Part shown: positions 15,559 through 24,381 of the stretch, one piece after another
Layout: every line of letters starts with the position of its first letter
Position numbering within the stretch: the stretch's first letter is position 1
NCBI RefSeq assembly: GCF_900129975.1
Contig: NZ_FSRG01000004.1
Coordinates: 434,001-498,000, forward strand
Reading direction: 5' to 3'
DNA from: Halodesulfovibrio marinisediminis DSM 17456
GTDB taxonomy: Bacteria > Desulfobacterota > Desulfovibrionia > Desulfovibrionales > Desulfovibrionaceae
DNA: 64,000 nt
Position numbers and translations under genes: made by a program
Notes under the pieces: model-generated
The model's input: the letters and a program-made list of their open reading frames with translations, nothing else
Database searches by the model: none
What the model was told of the DNA's origin: nothing

Positions 15559-18534
15559 TTACAGAGTTGCGGCTTCTTCAACTTCTTCGAATGCTTCGAT
15601 AGCGTCACCAACTTTGATGTCGTTGAAACGTTCGAGGCCAATACCACACTCGTAGCCCTTCATTACTTCTTTAGCGTCATCTTTGAAGCGCTTCAGGGAA
15701 GAGATGGTACCGGTGTAGATTACTACACCATCGCGAAGCAGGCGAACGCCAGCGTTACGGGTGATTTTACCATCGTCAACGTGACAACCGGCAATAACAC
15801 CAACTTTTGGTACGCTGAAAGTATCACGCACGGTTGCCTGACCGAGGTACTGTTCCTTAACGATAGGAGCAAGAATACCGGCCATTGCTGCGCGTACTTC
15901 TTCTACGAGTTTGTAGATAATGTCGTAGAAGCGGATGTCAACGCCTTCCTGTTCAGCAACTTCTTTAACTTTCACGGTTGGGCGAACGTTAAAGCCGATG
16001 ATAACTGCGTTGGAAGCAGAAGCGAGAAGAATATCGGATTCGGTAATGGAACCTGCACCAGCGTGGATAACATCCACTTTTACCTTCTCTGTAGCCTGTT
16101 TCTTCAGAGCATCAACAATCGCTTCAACAGAACCCTGTACGTCAGCTTTAAGAACAACGTTGAGAACCTGAGCTTCTTCAGCGTCGGCACGGCTTGCGAG
16201 GAAGGTTTCGAGAGTAACTTTAGACTCACGAGCAAGAGCACGTTCACGTTCTTTAATGGAACGCTGATCCGCGATGCGGCGTGCAACTTTTTCGTCGTCG
16301 AGAGCTACAAACTCTTCACCAGCTTCAGGTACACCGTCAAAGCCCTGTACTTCTACTGGAGTAGAAGGACCTGCTTCCTGAACTTTTTTGCCTTGATCGT
16401 TGAACATTGCACGTACACGACCTGAGAAGGTGCCACATACGAAGATGTCGCCCTGTTTCAGGGTACCTTCCTGAACGAGTACGGTAGCAACTGGACCGCG
16501 GCCTTTGTCGAGCTTAGCTTCAACAATGTGACCACGTGCTGGCTTGTTCGGGTTAGCTTTCAGTTCAAGAACTTCAGCCTGCAGAGCAAGAATTTCGAGA
16601 AGATCTTCGAGACCGAGTCTAGTTTTAGCGGATACGTTAGCGAAGATGGTGTCACCGCCCCATGATTCTGCAACGAGTCCGATTTCGGAAAGCTCGCGCA
16701 TTACACGGTCTGGGTTTGCACCTTCTTTATCCATTTTGTTAACTGCTACGATGATAGGTACTTCCGCAGCTTTGGCGTGTGCAACAGCCTCACGGGTCTG
16801 CTCCATTACACCGTCGTCAGCAGCAACAACAAGAATAACAATATCTGTTACCTTCGCACCACGGGCACGCATAGCGGTAAACGCTTCGTGACCAGGGGTA
16901 TCGAGGAAGCAGAGTGCACCGGTAGGGGTAGTAACGTGGTACGCACCAATGTGCTGGGTAATACCACCTGCTTCTCGGTCGGTAATGCTGGATTTGCGGA
17001 TAGCATCAAGCAAAGAAGTTTTACCGTGGTCAACGTGACCCATGATGGTAACAACAGGAGGTCTGATTTCCAAATCTTCTGCTTTATCTTCTTCACGTGG
17101 AGTGAGGTAATCTTCTTCGGAGAAACCTACTTTTTCGATTTCGTACTTGAACTCACCCGCAACAACAACCGCAGTATCATAATCAAGAGACTGGTTAATG
17201 GTAGCCATTACACCAAGCTGCATGAGGACCTTAATGATCTCGGAACCTTTAATACCCATCTGGTGAGCAAGGTCGGATACACGGATGTGATCTTCAATTT
17301 TGACTTTACGCTTAGCGGCCTTAAGAGGCTGGGTAGATGGAGTTGGCTCTTGCTTTTTGCGCTTGCGTTTGTTGCGCTGCCATTCATCAGAAGCAAAAGC
17401 ATCCTTACCACCGCGTTTTTTCTTATCGAAAGCATCACGCTGGTTGAAGTCTACAGTGCGTTTACCCTTGCCGCGCTTTTTGCGTGGATCGGCTTTGTCA
17501 GGTGCTGGAGCATCAGTAAAGTTTGGTCCTGGACGTGGAGCGCCGCCTGGACGTGGAGCGCCACCTGGACGTGGAGCGCCGCTTGGACGACCCTGGCCAC
17601 CTGGACGACCCTGACCACCTGGACGACCCTGTCCACCGCCCGGACGACCACCGCGATCATCACGACGCTGGCCACCGGCTGGACGACCGCCACGGTCATC
17701 ACGACGCTGCTGAGGACGGGCAGCACGTTGTTCGCGTTCTCTGGCTTCTGCTGCAGCCACAGCAGGGTCAGGACGGGAAATAATACGAACCTGAGGGGTA
17801 GCCGGAGCTTCCGGAGCTTCCTCACGTTTTTTAGCTGGCTTTTTCTTTTTCTTTGCGCCTTCGGCGTCAGCAGCTTCGGCTTTTTCCTGAGCTACTGCTT
17901 TTGCAGGAGCAGCTTTTTTAGGAGCAGCCTCAGCTTTTTCAACTTTTTTCGCTTCCACAACTTTAGCCTTAGGAGCAACTTCTTTTTTTGCTTCAGGAGC
18001 CGGCTTCTGCTCTTTCTTAGGAGCTTCAGCTTTAGCAGGCTGCTGGGGGGTATCAGCAGTTTTCTTTTTGGCTTCCGGCTTAGCAAGTTCTTCAGGTTTC
18101 ACTACACGCACCTTTGGTGCCTCATCTTTAGCAGGTTTGGCACTTTCCGCAGCAGGTTCAGGTTTTGTTTCCTTTTTAGGGGTAACAATTTTCGCTTTAG
18201 GAGCTTCTTTTTTTGCAGGAGCTTCTTTCACTTCTTCCTGTACCTTCTCTGCTTCGGCTGCCTGTTTCTTTTCTGCAGGCTTTGCGTCAGCTGGCTTAGC
18301 AGCTTTTTTACGGCGGCGAACAATAACGCCAGAGGAAGTCTCTTTGCGCATTACTTCTTTTTTAGCCGGACCGTTTTTTATATGGTCGCGAACCTGCTCT
18401 ATCATTTCAGTCGGTATAGAGGTTTCACCGCTCTTTGCGGAGACCCCAAGCTCGCGCAGAGCTGAAAGGATATCCTTGGTAGGTACATCCAGCTCTGTTT
18501 TTAATTCTTTAACTTTAATTTTCTTATCACTCAT
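15559..18534 (-). CDS. infB: Translation initiation factor IF-2
   Basis: GTPase that delivers initiator fMet-tRNA to the 30S subunit and promotes subunit joining. The 991-residue form has a long N-terminal region (about 1-400) dominated by Lys/Ala/Pro/Glu low complexity and Arg/Gly tracts ([15 protein letters not shown] and GAPRPG repeats), then a conserved IF2-N segment (around 420), the G domain with GHVDHGKTS (about 496-504), DTPGHEAF and NKMDKEG, followed by domains II-IV including [13 protein letters not shown]. The ATG at 18534 follows a G-rich ribosome site. It lies 16 bp after ylxR and is in the rimP-nusA-ylxR-infB operon. Confidence 0.97.
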   Translation of the reverse strand: MSDKKIKVKELKTELDVPTKDILSALRELGVSAKSGETSIPTEMIEQVRDHIKNGPAKKEVMRKETSSGVIVRRRKKAAKPADAKPAEKKQAAEAEKVQEEVKEAPAKKEAPKAKIVTPKKETKPEPAAESAKPAKDEAPKVRVVKPEELAKPEAKKKTADTPQQPAKAEAPKKEQKPAPEAKKEVAPKAKVVEAKKVEKAEAAPKKAAPAKAVAQEKAEAADAEGAKKKKKPAKKREEAPEAPATPQVRIISRPDPAVAAAEAREREQRAARPQQRRDDRGGRPAGGQRRDDRGGRPGGGQGRPGGQGRPGGQGRPSGAPRPGGAPRPGGAPRPGPNFTDAPAPDKADPRKKRGKGKRTVDFNQRDAFDKKKRGGKDAFASDEWQRNKRKRKKQEPTPSTQPLKAAKRKVKIEDHIRVSDLAHQMGIKGSEIIKVLMQLGVMATINQSLDYDTAVVVAGEFKYEIEKVGFSEEDYLTPREEDKAEDLEIRPPVVTIMGHVDHGKTSLLDAIRKSSITDREAGGITQHIGAYHVTTPTGALCFLDTPGHEAFTAMRARGAKVTDIVILVVAADDGVMEQTREAVAHAKAAEVPIIVAVNKMDKEGANPDRVMRELSEIGLVAESWGGDTIFANVSAKTRLGLEDLLEILALQAEVLELKANPNKPARGHIVEAKLDKGRGPVATVLVQEGTLKQGDIFVCGTFSGRVRAMFNDQGKKVQEAGPSTPVEVQGFDGVPEAGEEFVALDDEKVARRIADQRSIKERERALARESKVTLETFLASRADAEEAQVLNVVLKADVQGSVEAIVDALKKQATEKVKVDVIHAGAGSITESDILLASASNAVIIGFNVRPTVKVKEVAEQEGVDIRFYDIIYKLVEEVRAAMAGILAPIVKEQYLGQATVRDTFSVPKVGVIAGCHVDDGKITRNAGVRLLRDGVVIYTGTISSLKRFKDDAKEVMKGYECGIGLERFNDIKVGDAIEAFEEVEEAATL
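17523..17640 (-). repeat. 18-bp tandem repeats inside infB
   Basis: Two neighbouring sets of three 18-bp units, one built on TGGACGTGGAGCGCC and one on TGGACGACCCTG. They encode GAPRPG and GQGRPG repeats in the IF-2 N-terminal linker. Confidence 0.8.
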
Positions 18535-18550
18535 GTAGCAAAGACCCCCT

Positions 18551-18778
18551 TTACTTCCGCCAGCCTCTGAACTTTGCGAAGCGTTTTTCGCACTCTGGGC
18601 TGTTGCAGATATAGTAACCTCGACCCGGCATTACCTGTTCTTCATCAAGAACAGGTTTAATTTCACCGGATTCTGTCTTTATGCAAACATATCGATTAAG
18701 TTCACTCTTAGGTAAATTGGTTCGACATATCACACATCTGCGGACGGGTGTATGGTTTTTCCGGATGGCTTTGTGCAT
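18551..18778 (-). CDS. ylxR: YlxR (RnpM)-family RNA-binding protein
   Basis: A 75-residue basic protein of the YlxR/DUF448 family, always near nusA and infB. The family signature is clear: [21 protein letters not shown] at about 11-31 and [15 protein letters not shown] near the C-terminus. Recent work on the Bacillus protein ties it to RNase P RNA. Its start at 18778 is 6 bp after the nusA stop and it reads straight into infB, so it is mid-operon. Confidence 0.93.
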   Translation of the reverse strand: MHKAIRKNHTPVRRCVICRTNLPKSELNRYVCIKTESGEIKPVLDEEQVMPGRGYYICNSPECEKRFAKFRGWRK

Positions 18779-18784
18779 CCGGTA

Positions 18785-20173
18785 TTATTCCGTTTCCTTC
18801 TTCTCGGTTACGGACTCTTCAGTTTCTTCTGCTTCTTCAACTTCTACTGCAGGTGCTTCTTCAGCTGCTACAGGAGCTTCGGCAGCGTCATCGTCAATCA
18901 CAGCATTTTTATCTTCCTCGGAGAGAGTTCCCTCAATTGCGGAAGAAAGGAAGTTGATGGCAGTGCGAAGGTCGGTAATTTTAGACTCAGTGAGTCCTTC
19001 AACAGTAAGAAGTTCTTCATCAGTAGCTTCTTGAAGCTTCTCAATGGTCTGGAATCCGGCATCAACAAAAGCCTGAAGTGGAACTTCTGCCACACTTGCA
19101 AGCTGGTCGAGACCTTTTCCGATAGCGTGACCTTCGTTATAGCGGGTTTCAGTAAATATATCGATTTTCCAGCCGAGAAGCTTGGATGCAAGCTTAACGT
19201 TCTGGCCTTTACGGCCGATTGCGTTGGTCAGCTGGTTATCCGGAACGATTACTTCCAGCATGTTACTTTCTTCATCCACAACAATGCGGGTAATAACAGC
19301 AGGAGATAATGCATTACGTGCGTAGGTTGCAATTTCAGGGCTCCATACAACGATGTCGATGCGTTCGCCGCGCAGTTCCTGAACGATGTTCTGGATACGG
19401 GAACCACGAATACCGACACATGCACCTACTGGATCAACATCACGGTCACGAGTCATAACAGCAGCTTTTGCGCGGCTGCCTGGATCGCGTGCGATGTTCA
19501 TAATAACAACGGTGCCGTCGTCAACTTCCGGAACTTCACGCTTGAAGAGCATAGCCATGTAGTCCGGGTGGGAGCGGGAAACAATAACCTGAGGTCCGCG
19601 ACCTTCTTTACGAACGTCGATGACAAGAGCCTGAACACGGTCGCCGCGTTTGTAGTGTTCGCGCGGGATCTGCTCATCTTTCGGTAACAGTGCTTCAGTG
19701 CGGCCAAGGTTGATGATCCAACCTGCTTTATCACGGCGCTGAACAATACCGCTTAAGATGTCGCCCTTTCTGTCTTTAAATTCTTCGTAAATAATTTCCT
19801 GCTCAGCATCACGCATGCGCTGGATAATTACCTGCTTGGCAGACTGTGCAGCAATACGACCAAGGTCTTCTACTTTAAGGCGGAAGCCGATTTCGTCGTC
19901 AAGCTGTACTGAAGGGTCGTGTTCACGAGCATCTTCAATAGAAATTTGGGTAATGTCGTTTTCGATGTCTTCATCGCGGGTAACGACTTTAAACTGGAAC
20001 ACCTCAATTTCACCGTTGTCTTCGTTAAAGCTAACTTCCACATCAAGGTCTTCGCCAAACTTGCGGATAACTGATGTGCGAACAGCTTCTTCTAAGGTGT
20101 CAATCAGCATGCCTCGGTCAAGGCCACGATCTTTGCTGATCTGGTCGATGGCTTTTTTAATATCCATGCTCAT
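18785..20173 (-). CDS. nusA: Transcription termination/antitermination factor NusA
   Basis: RNA polymerase-binding factor that controls pausing, termination and antitermination. The 462 residues show the N-terminal polymerase-binding domain (about 1-130), an S1 domain (GDILSGIVQRRDKAGWIINLG), two KH domains (KAAVMTRDRDVDPVGACVGIRG and NAIGRKGQNVKLASKLLGW), and a C-terminal helix-hairpin-helix-like segment (about 370-420) followed by a very acidic tail of Glu/Ala/Val. The start at 20173 has GGAGG seven bases upstream. It lies 36 bp after rimP and starts the core of the operon. Confidence 0.97.
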   Translation of the reverse strand: MSMDIKKAIDQISKDRGLDRGMLIDTLEEAVRTSVIRKFGEDLDVEVSFNEDNGEIEVFQFKVVTRDEDIENDITQISIEDAREHDPSVQLDDEIGFRLKVEDLGRIAAQSAKQVIIQRMRDAEQEIIYEEFKDRKGDILSGIVQRRDKAGWIINLGRTEALLPKDEQIPREHYKRGDRVQALVIDVRKEGRGPQVIVSRSHPDYMAMLFKREVPEVDDGTVVIMNIARDPGSRAKAAVMTRDRDVDPVGACVGIRGSRIQNIVQELRGERIDIVVWSPEIATYARNALSPAVITRIVVDEESNMLEVIVPDNQLTNAIGRKGQNVKLASKLLGWKIDIFTETRYNEGHAIGKGLDQLASVAEVPLQAFVDAGFQTIEKLQEATDEELLTVEGLTESKITDLRTAINFLSSAIEGTLSEEDKNAVIDDDAAEAPVAAEEAPAVEVEEAEETEESVTEKKETE

Positions 20174-20209
20174 TTAAATTCCTCCGACTTGCTCTTGCGC
20201 TAAGTCTGC

Positions 20210-20713
20210 CTACTTCTTTTTCTTGCCTTTGCTGGTATCAGGAAAAATGTGTACCAAGTGTGCTTTTTTCAGATCATTCCAATCGACAGTCAGGTCGCCC
20301 TCATCATCCGGAAGGGTGAGAACAATAGTATTGTCGGTTACGGACTTGACTTCGCCTTGGAATTTACGGCGTCCCGGGAAATCATCATGCGGGTCGCGCA
20401 GTACTATAGCAATCGGTTTGCCAATGTAGTTGGCAACCTGCTCTGCTGAGAAAAACGGGCGTTCAAGGCCTGGTGAAGAAACTTCCAGTGTGTATGCATC
20501 AGAGAGAACGTCTTCTACTTCGAGCGTCAAGCCAATGTGTCTGGAAAGCTTGGCGCACTGGTCGATGGTTACACCGTCAGGGCCTTCTACATAAATTCTA
20601 ACCACCATACGTTGGCCGGAGCCGAGCTCAAACCCCCAAAGAGTGAGTTCTGCATCCTCAACAAGTGGTGTAATGATATCTTTGATCTGTTGGTACAGTC
20701 CGTTTCCGGTCAT
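20210..20713 (-). CDS. rimP: Ribosome maturation factor RimP
   Basis: Small-subunit assembly factor. The 167-residue protein has the two-domain layout: an N-terminal alpha/beta domain with the SRHIGLTLE and YTLEVSSPGLERPF signatures, and an SH3-like C-terminal domain (GEVKSVTDNTIVLTL). The C-terminus is a short poly-Lys tail. AAGGA lies 8 bases before the ATG. It is the first gene of the operon, preceded by a folded leader. Confidence 0.94.
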   Translation of the reverse strand: MTGNGLYQQIKDIITPLVEDAELTLWGFELGSGQRMVVRIYVEGPDGVTIDQCAKLSRHIGLTLEVEDVLSDAYTLEVSSPGLERPFFSAEQVANYIGKPIAIVLRDPHDDFPGRRKFQGEVKSVTDNTIVLTLPDDEGDLTVDWNDLKKAHLVHIFPDTSKGKKKK

Positions 20714-20741
20714 TTTTGCTTCCTTATTTCCTGTCGCTCAA

Positions 20742-20860
20742 ATAAAAAAAAGGAGGCCCCTGAGAAAAGGCCACCCCGTAAACGACGGCCTTTCGGCCAC
20801 AGGATGTTTTCAGCAAACAGTGCACAGGGCGAACCCGTTGTGCCCTGTTTTTGCGCGCAA
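20742..20860 (-). promoter_or_regulatory. Structured leader of the rimP-nusA-infB operon, possible attenuator
   Basis: Reading the minus strand there is first a stem ACAGGGC/GCCCTGT (20824-20830 with 20842-20848), then GGCC-GAAA-GGCC (around 20787-20798), then a GGCC...GGCC stem at about 20754-20772 directly followed by eight T (20743-20750). The last element looks like an intrinsic terminator about 35 bp ahead of rimP. NusA is known to control its own operon in E. coli, so attenuation is plausible but unproven here. 20861-20997 shows nothing else I can name. Confidence 0.5.
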
Positions 20861-20997
20861 CAATAGCACGACAGCAAGCGCTGAACTGCTATTAACTATT
20901 CTCTTACGTATATAAAGTCAAGGGGCGGAGCAGAAAGTTTTGTGTAATTGTCAAGTTGTTTTTTTGTAACTGTAAGCGGTTTCTAACTTTTATGAAG

Positions 20998-21027
20998 GTG
21001 TCGGGCGGAAGAATATAAAACCGACAC
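20998..21027 (-). terminator. Hairpin after rrf2
   Basis: GTGTCGG (20998-21004) pairs with CCGACAC (21021-21027), 27 bp beyond the rrf2 stop. The trailing T-run is weak, so termination is tentative. Confidence 0.5.
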
Positions 21028-21053
21028 TCTTATAATGTTACAGATCTGAAAAG

Positions 21054-21503
21054 TTAGATTCGGGGTGGAACAGAGTCCGGCTGGTTTTTAGGGCACAGAG
21101 ATGTATCGCGGATAAGGTCTGCTAAAGAGAACTGGTTGAGTTTTTGATACATAGCCTTTGATGCTTCTTCCCACATGGTGCGGGTGAGACAGACATGAAT
21201 ACGCGGACAACAGGAATGGTTTTCATCGCACCCGTAGCAAGGTTCAGTTTTCTCAAGAGCTTGTACCAGTTCTCCCAGTCGAATTCTGGAAGGATTGCGT
21301 GCAAGGTGGTAGCCACCTTTGGCTCCTAATGTACTGGTAAGGTAGCCTTCCTTTTTCAGATCACGCATAAGTTTTTCTAAATACTTAATGGACATTTCCT
21401 GCCGCATAGCCACGTCTTTAATGGAGACAGGGCCGTCTTCCTCGTTCATGGCAATGTCGAGGAGCATGCGTGTTGCATAGCGGCTTCGTGTGGTGAATTT
21501 CAT
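21054..21503 (-). CDS. rrf2: Rrf2-family transcriptional regulator of the hmc operon
   Basis: A 149-residue winged-helix regulator; the whole Rrf2 family is named after the gene at this place in the Desulfovibrio hmc locus. The N-terminus KFTTRSRYATRMLLDIA is typical, with the recognition helix around KYLEKLMRDLKKEG and the wing STLGAKGGY. Residues about 88-107 hold a cluster of five cysteines (C-x2-C, then CC, then C), the place where IscR, NsrR and RsrR bind an Fe-S cluster, so redox or iron sensing is likely. It follows rrf1 by 21 bp. In D. vulgaris loss of rrf1/rrf2 raises hmc expression. Confidence 0.93.
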   Translation of the reverse strand: MKFTTRSRYATRMLLDIAMNEEDGPVSIKDVAMRQEMSIKYLEKLMRDLKKEGYLTSTLGAKGGYHLARNPSRIRLGELVQALEKTEPCYGCDENHSCCPRIHVCLTRTMWEEASKAMYQKLNQFSLADLIRDTSLCPKNQPDSVPPRI

Positions 21504-21524
21504 AATTCGGACCTAGCCTGAAAG

Positions 21525-21881
21525 CTATTCGCCGAGAGTCTGTCGGATGATTGTGAGCATCCTGTCGGGGTCAAATGGCTTGTTAACAGTCGCCACTGCA
21601 TTTGGGATGGCCTGATGGATTTCTTTGGGACCACCCACAAAGATAAACGGAGTTTCCCTGTTATAATTGCCGGAAGCGAGTTCTTTGTAGACCACTGCCC
21701 CTGAATCGTTAAGCATTTCCATATTCAGGGTGATAAGATCAAATGGTGTCATAGCAGCAAGATCGAGGGCGGTGTTTCCGTTTTGTGCGCCCACCGCATC
21801 GTAATCACCAGACTGTAGAAAATTGATCATGTACTCGAGGACATTCGGATCTTCCTCAATGACAAGGATACGTTTTCTCAT
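21525..21881 (-). CDS. rrf1: Single-domain response regulator Rrf1
   Basis: A 118-residue CheY-like receiver with no output domain. MRKRILVIEEDPNVLEYM carries the acidic pair; the usual phospho-Asp position in the DLITLNMEMLNDSG strand is Asn in an LNM context rather than the standard D-x-x-M/L-P, so phosphorylation at the normal site is doubtful. The lysine of the KPF motif (TVNKPFDPD) is present. I start it at 21881, where AAGAG lies upstream; longer in-frame starts run into the terminator at 21934-21968. It is the equivalent of rrf1 in the D. vulgaris hmc locus. Confidence 0.88.
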   Translation of the reverse strand: MRKRILVIEEDPNVLEYMINFLQSGDYDAVGAQNGNTALDLAAMTPFDLITLNMEMLNDSGAVVYKELASGNYNRETPFIFVGGPKEIHQAIPNAVATVNKPFDPDRMLTIIRQTLGE

Positions 21882-21927
21882 ACCGTACTCTTCGGAATAG
21901 ATGTTGGGGCGCCTGCATGGCGCAGGA

Positions 21928-21968
21928 AGAAAAACCGGAGCGGAAAGCGGTGTGCTCTCCGCTCCGGT
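21928..21968 (-). terminator. Intrinsic terminator between hmcF and rrf1
   Basis: An 11-bp perfect stem, ACCGGAGCGGA with TCCGCTCCGGT (21934-21944 and 21958-21968), followed on the minus strand by TTTTCTTCC. It implies that rrf1-rrf2 are at least partly insulated from hmcA-F read-through. Confidence 0.8.
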
Positions 21969-22000
21969 GGGCATAACTACTTAGATTGACGACAAACCGA

Positions 22001-22054
22001 GACGGTACCATTTGGGATTGGGAGTCGTATTGCTACAATATATTTGGTACTGTC
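22001..22054 (-). other. Second stem in the hmcF-rrf1 spacer
   Basis: GACGGTACCA (22001-22010) pairs with TGGTACTGTC (22045-22054) with one G-U. The loop is about 34 nt. It lies between hmcF and the terminator, so it could be a 3'-end stabiliser or a regulator site for rrf1. Confidence 0.35.
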
Positions 22055-22089
22055 TTTGTTCGCTTCAATATATGACTGCTGCTGTCGGT

Positions 22090-23475
22090 CTATTCTTCCG
22101 GAAGCTTAAGGTGATCCGGAACAATCGCCATTTTAATGAGCAGAGGCTTGAGGAAGGACCAGCGGATGCCGATTTCGTATTCCTCTTCGAGGTCGCGGAT
22201 TGCGTCCCAGCAGTTGTGACAAGGAGCAATTACGAGCTTACAGCCAGTAGCAAGAATCTGGTCGCGTTTGGTCTGGAGCGCTTTGTTACGCTCTTTACGG
22301 TACTTACCAATACCGTTGAAACCGCCACCACCGCCACAGCAGTAGTTGTGTTCGCGGTTAGGACCCATTTCGCGGAAGTCTTCAGCAATGTAACTCATAA
22401 TTTCACGGGTAGCTTTTGCTAAGCCGTGGTTACGTACGTAGTTACAGGAATCCTGAAGTGTAACAGGTTCTTTAATCTTTTTCTCTGGGTCGATTTTAAT
22501 TTTACCGGTGCGGAGTGCTTCTGCAACCCACTCAACGTAGTGAATGTATGGTGCAGGTGGCAGACCGTCTTCACGACCAGCCCAGTAAGGACCTTCGATT
22601 ACGGTTGCACGGTGAGCGTGACCACATTCGGTACCGATAACACGCTTAGGACGAAGTTTTTCGATAGCGTTGTATACGGATTCAACCTGCATTTTACATG
22701 CTGCCCAGTCACCTGCGAACATGGAAAGGGAGGTCTGCTCCCAGCCTGTGCTTGGCACAGTCCAGTTTTCGCCAGCAAGGTGGAACAGGATAGCTGCTTC
22801 TGCAAGGTCTTCAGGGTAGTGCTTAGGCTCACGAGCGTTCAGAGTGTACATGATGTCTGCATCTTCCTTATCGATAGGAATTTCCAGACCTGGCCACTCT
22901 TCTTCATACTCTTCAGCCATCCATTCACAGGTATCGATCCAGTCTTCGGTAGTAACGTCCATCTGTGCGTTGTACACACGGTGCATACCGGAGCCGATTT
23001 TCATTTCCCAAGGTACAAAACCCTGAGAGTTAAGAATACCGCGCAGGTAGCTGAACATTACCCCCATGTCGATGCCGTGCGGGCAGTACATGCCACAGCG
23101 GTTACAACAGGTGCACTGGGACCATGCAACGTCCACGCAATGACGCATGAATTCGTTGGTCACTTTACCTTTTTTCTTAACCAGTTCACCAAGGGTAGAC
23201 TGGATTTTGTATGCAGGAACCTGTTTAGGATCGCGATCATTTACGCGGTACAGGAAGCAGGAATCTGCACACATGCCACAGTGGGCACATATTTCAAGCC
23301 AGGTACGAATACGGGACTGGCAAGTGTTTTCAAGAAGTTTAGCAATGGCGTCGGAATCAACGTCAAGCTCTTTCATTTCTTCGTAGTACTGAGCGCCACC
23401 TTTGTCGCCGAGCAGAGCTTTAAGCTCTTCTTCGCTGTTGATAGGTGTGGTGTTACAAAAAGTACCTTGAGGCAT
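22090..23475 (-). CDS. hmcF: HmcF, HdrD/DsrK-like iron-sulfur subunit
   Basis: Cytoplasm-facing subunit of the Hmc transmembrane electron-transfer complex, related to heterodisulfide reductase HdrD. The 461 residues hold two ferredoxin-type [4Fe-4S] motifs ([11 protein letters not shown] near 80 and [11 protein letters not shown] near 126, then P) and two CCG-type cysteine-rich segments, the second with [12 protein letters not shown] and the first weaker ([13 protein letters not shown]). There is no signal peptide or membrane helix. GGAGATAAC precedes the ATG. It is the last hmc structural gene, 23 bp after hmcE. Confidence 0.93.
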   Translation of the reverse strand: MPQGTFCNTTPINSEEELKALLGDKGGAQYYEEMKELDVDSDAIAKLLENTCQSRIRTWLEICAHCGMCADSCFLYRVNDRDPKQVPAYKIQSTLGELVKKKGKVTNEFMRHCVDVAWSQCTCCNRCGMYCPHGIDMGVMFSYLRGILNSQGFVPWEMKIGSGMHRVYNAQMDVTTEDWIDTCEWMAEEYEEEWPGLEIPIDKEDADIMYTLNAREPKHYPEDLAEAAILFHLAGENWTVPSTGWEQTSLSMFAGDWAACKMQVESVYNAIEKLRPKRVIGTECGHAHRATVIEGPYWAGREDGLPPAPYIHYVEWVAEALRTGKIKIDPEKKIKEPVTLQDSCNYVRNHGLAKATREIMSYIAEDFREMGPNREHNYCCGGGGGFNGIGKYRKERNKALQTKRDQILATGCKLVIAPCHNCWDAIRDLEEEYEIGIRWSFLKPLLIKMAIVPDHLKLPEE

Positions 23476-23498
23476 TGTTATCTCCTAGCGGCTTACTG

Positions 23499-24179
23499 TT
23501 ACCACGGGAATGCGGTTTCGCGTTTAGAGCCACCGCGCTTGATGTTGTAATCCATGCCGAGCTGACCACGGGACATGAAGAACAGAACGATGTGGGACAG
23601 CTTGGTAAATGGTGCCAGAAGCAGCACAGCTTCGCCGGTAAGGATATGGCAGGTAAGCCAGAAATCGTAGTTACCAAGATGCAGACGAGCGATAAAGCCG
23701 GTCACGAAAGGTGCTACGGAAATGCCGAGGATGAACCAGTCGTATGTTGTAGTCAGGATGCGTACTTCAGGAAGTACAATGCGACGGATGGCAAGCATGA
23801 AGCCACCGATGATTGCGAGAACTGTAAGTGCATCTGCAACGCTGGACGGTAAAGTCGGCAGGCTGAAGCCGAATGCCATTTTAAGGAGTTCCTGATGGCC
23901 GATCAGGAACAGCGGGAGCAGGATTGCGCCAATGTGGAACAGGAAGAAGCCTGTTGCCATAAATGGCTGCTGACGCCAGCCGTATGTGCCGCCCGGAATG
24001 AGCCAGCAACGGATGGAATGAACTGCACCACGGATGCCACGAGACATGTGTGGCTTATATGCTACACGGTCGAGCTTCCAATCAAGACCGCGCACGTACA
24101 TTACGGCACGAACTGTAAGACCGCCAAAGAATACCAGCAGTGATATCCACAGCATCGGTCCGGTAAGAAATGCTATCAT
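23499..24179 (-). CDS. hmcE: HmcE, membrane cytochrome b-like subunit
   Basis: A 226-residue integral membrane protein resembling NarI/DsrM, which carry heme b. About five hydrophobic helices are seen (around 5-25, 70-95, 110-130, 145-165, 175-205). His residues at helix ends (for example FHIGAI, CHILTGE) could be heme ligands. It would pass electrons between the periplasmic HmcA/B side and HmcF. AAGGAGATAAC precedes the ATG; hmcD lies 42 bp upstream. Confidence 0.9.
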   Translation of the reverse strand: MIAFLTGPMLWISLLVFFGGLTVRAVMYVRGLDWKLDRVAYKPHMSRGIRGAVHSIRCWLIPGGTYGWRQQPFMATGFFLFHIGAILLPLFLIGHQELLKMAFGFSLPTLPSSVADALTVLAIIGGFMLAIRRIVLPEVRILTTTYDWFILGISVAPFVTGFIARLHLGNYDFWLTCHILTGEAVLLLAPFTKLSHIVLFFMSRGQLGMDYNIKRGGSKRETAFPW

Positions 24180-24197
24180 TGTTATCTCCTTGTCTAG

Positions 24198-24215
24198 AGG
24201 GAGGTTGCCCTCCCT
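24198..24215 (-). other. Intercistronic hairpin hmcD-hmcE
   Basis: AGGGAGG (24198-24204) pairs with CCTCCCT (24209-24215) with a 4-nt loop and no T-run. It is within the operon and partly overlaps the spacer ahead of hmcE, so it may set relative expression or mRNA processing. Confidence 0.5.
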
Positions 24216-24221
24216 GCTTGA

Positions 24222-24365
24222 CTAGTACTTTCTGATTTTTTCTTCTCGGCCGGTCAGGAAAGTCCAGTAACCGACAAAGCTGACCAGAGCCACACCCATC
24301 AACACGTAGGTGATGGTTTTGGTGTGGAGCATGAAGTCGTGGAGAGTATAGATAATGGTTTCCAT
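24222..24365 (-). CDS. hmcD: HmcD, small single-span membrane protein
   Basis: A 47-residue protein, start METIIYTLHDFML, with one membrane helix at about 18-38 (YVLMGVALVSFVGYWTFL) and a basic C-terminal end GREEKIRKY. Size, position between hmcC and hmcE and the single span match HmcD of D. vulgaris. AGGAGG-type ribosome site GGAGGTAAAAACT precedes the ATG. Gene too short for most gene callers but well supported. Confidence 0.9.
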   Translation of the reverse strand: METIIYTLHDFMLHTKTITYVLMGVALVSFVGYWTFLTGREEKIRKY

Positions 24366-24381
24366 AGTTTTTACCTCCGGA

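Noticed and set aside
17523-17640. Possible CRISPR-like array
   Set aside because: The 18-bp units are contiguous with no spacers and encode in-frame protein repeats of IF-2.
16777-18465. Plus-strand open frame opposite infB of about 562 codons
   Set aside because: Translation of the Lys/Ala-rich infB coding strand in reverse; repetitive Phe/Arg/Ser sequence with no signature.
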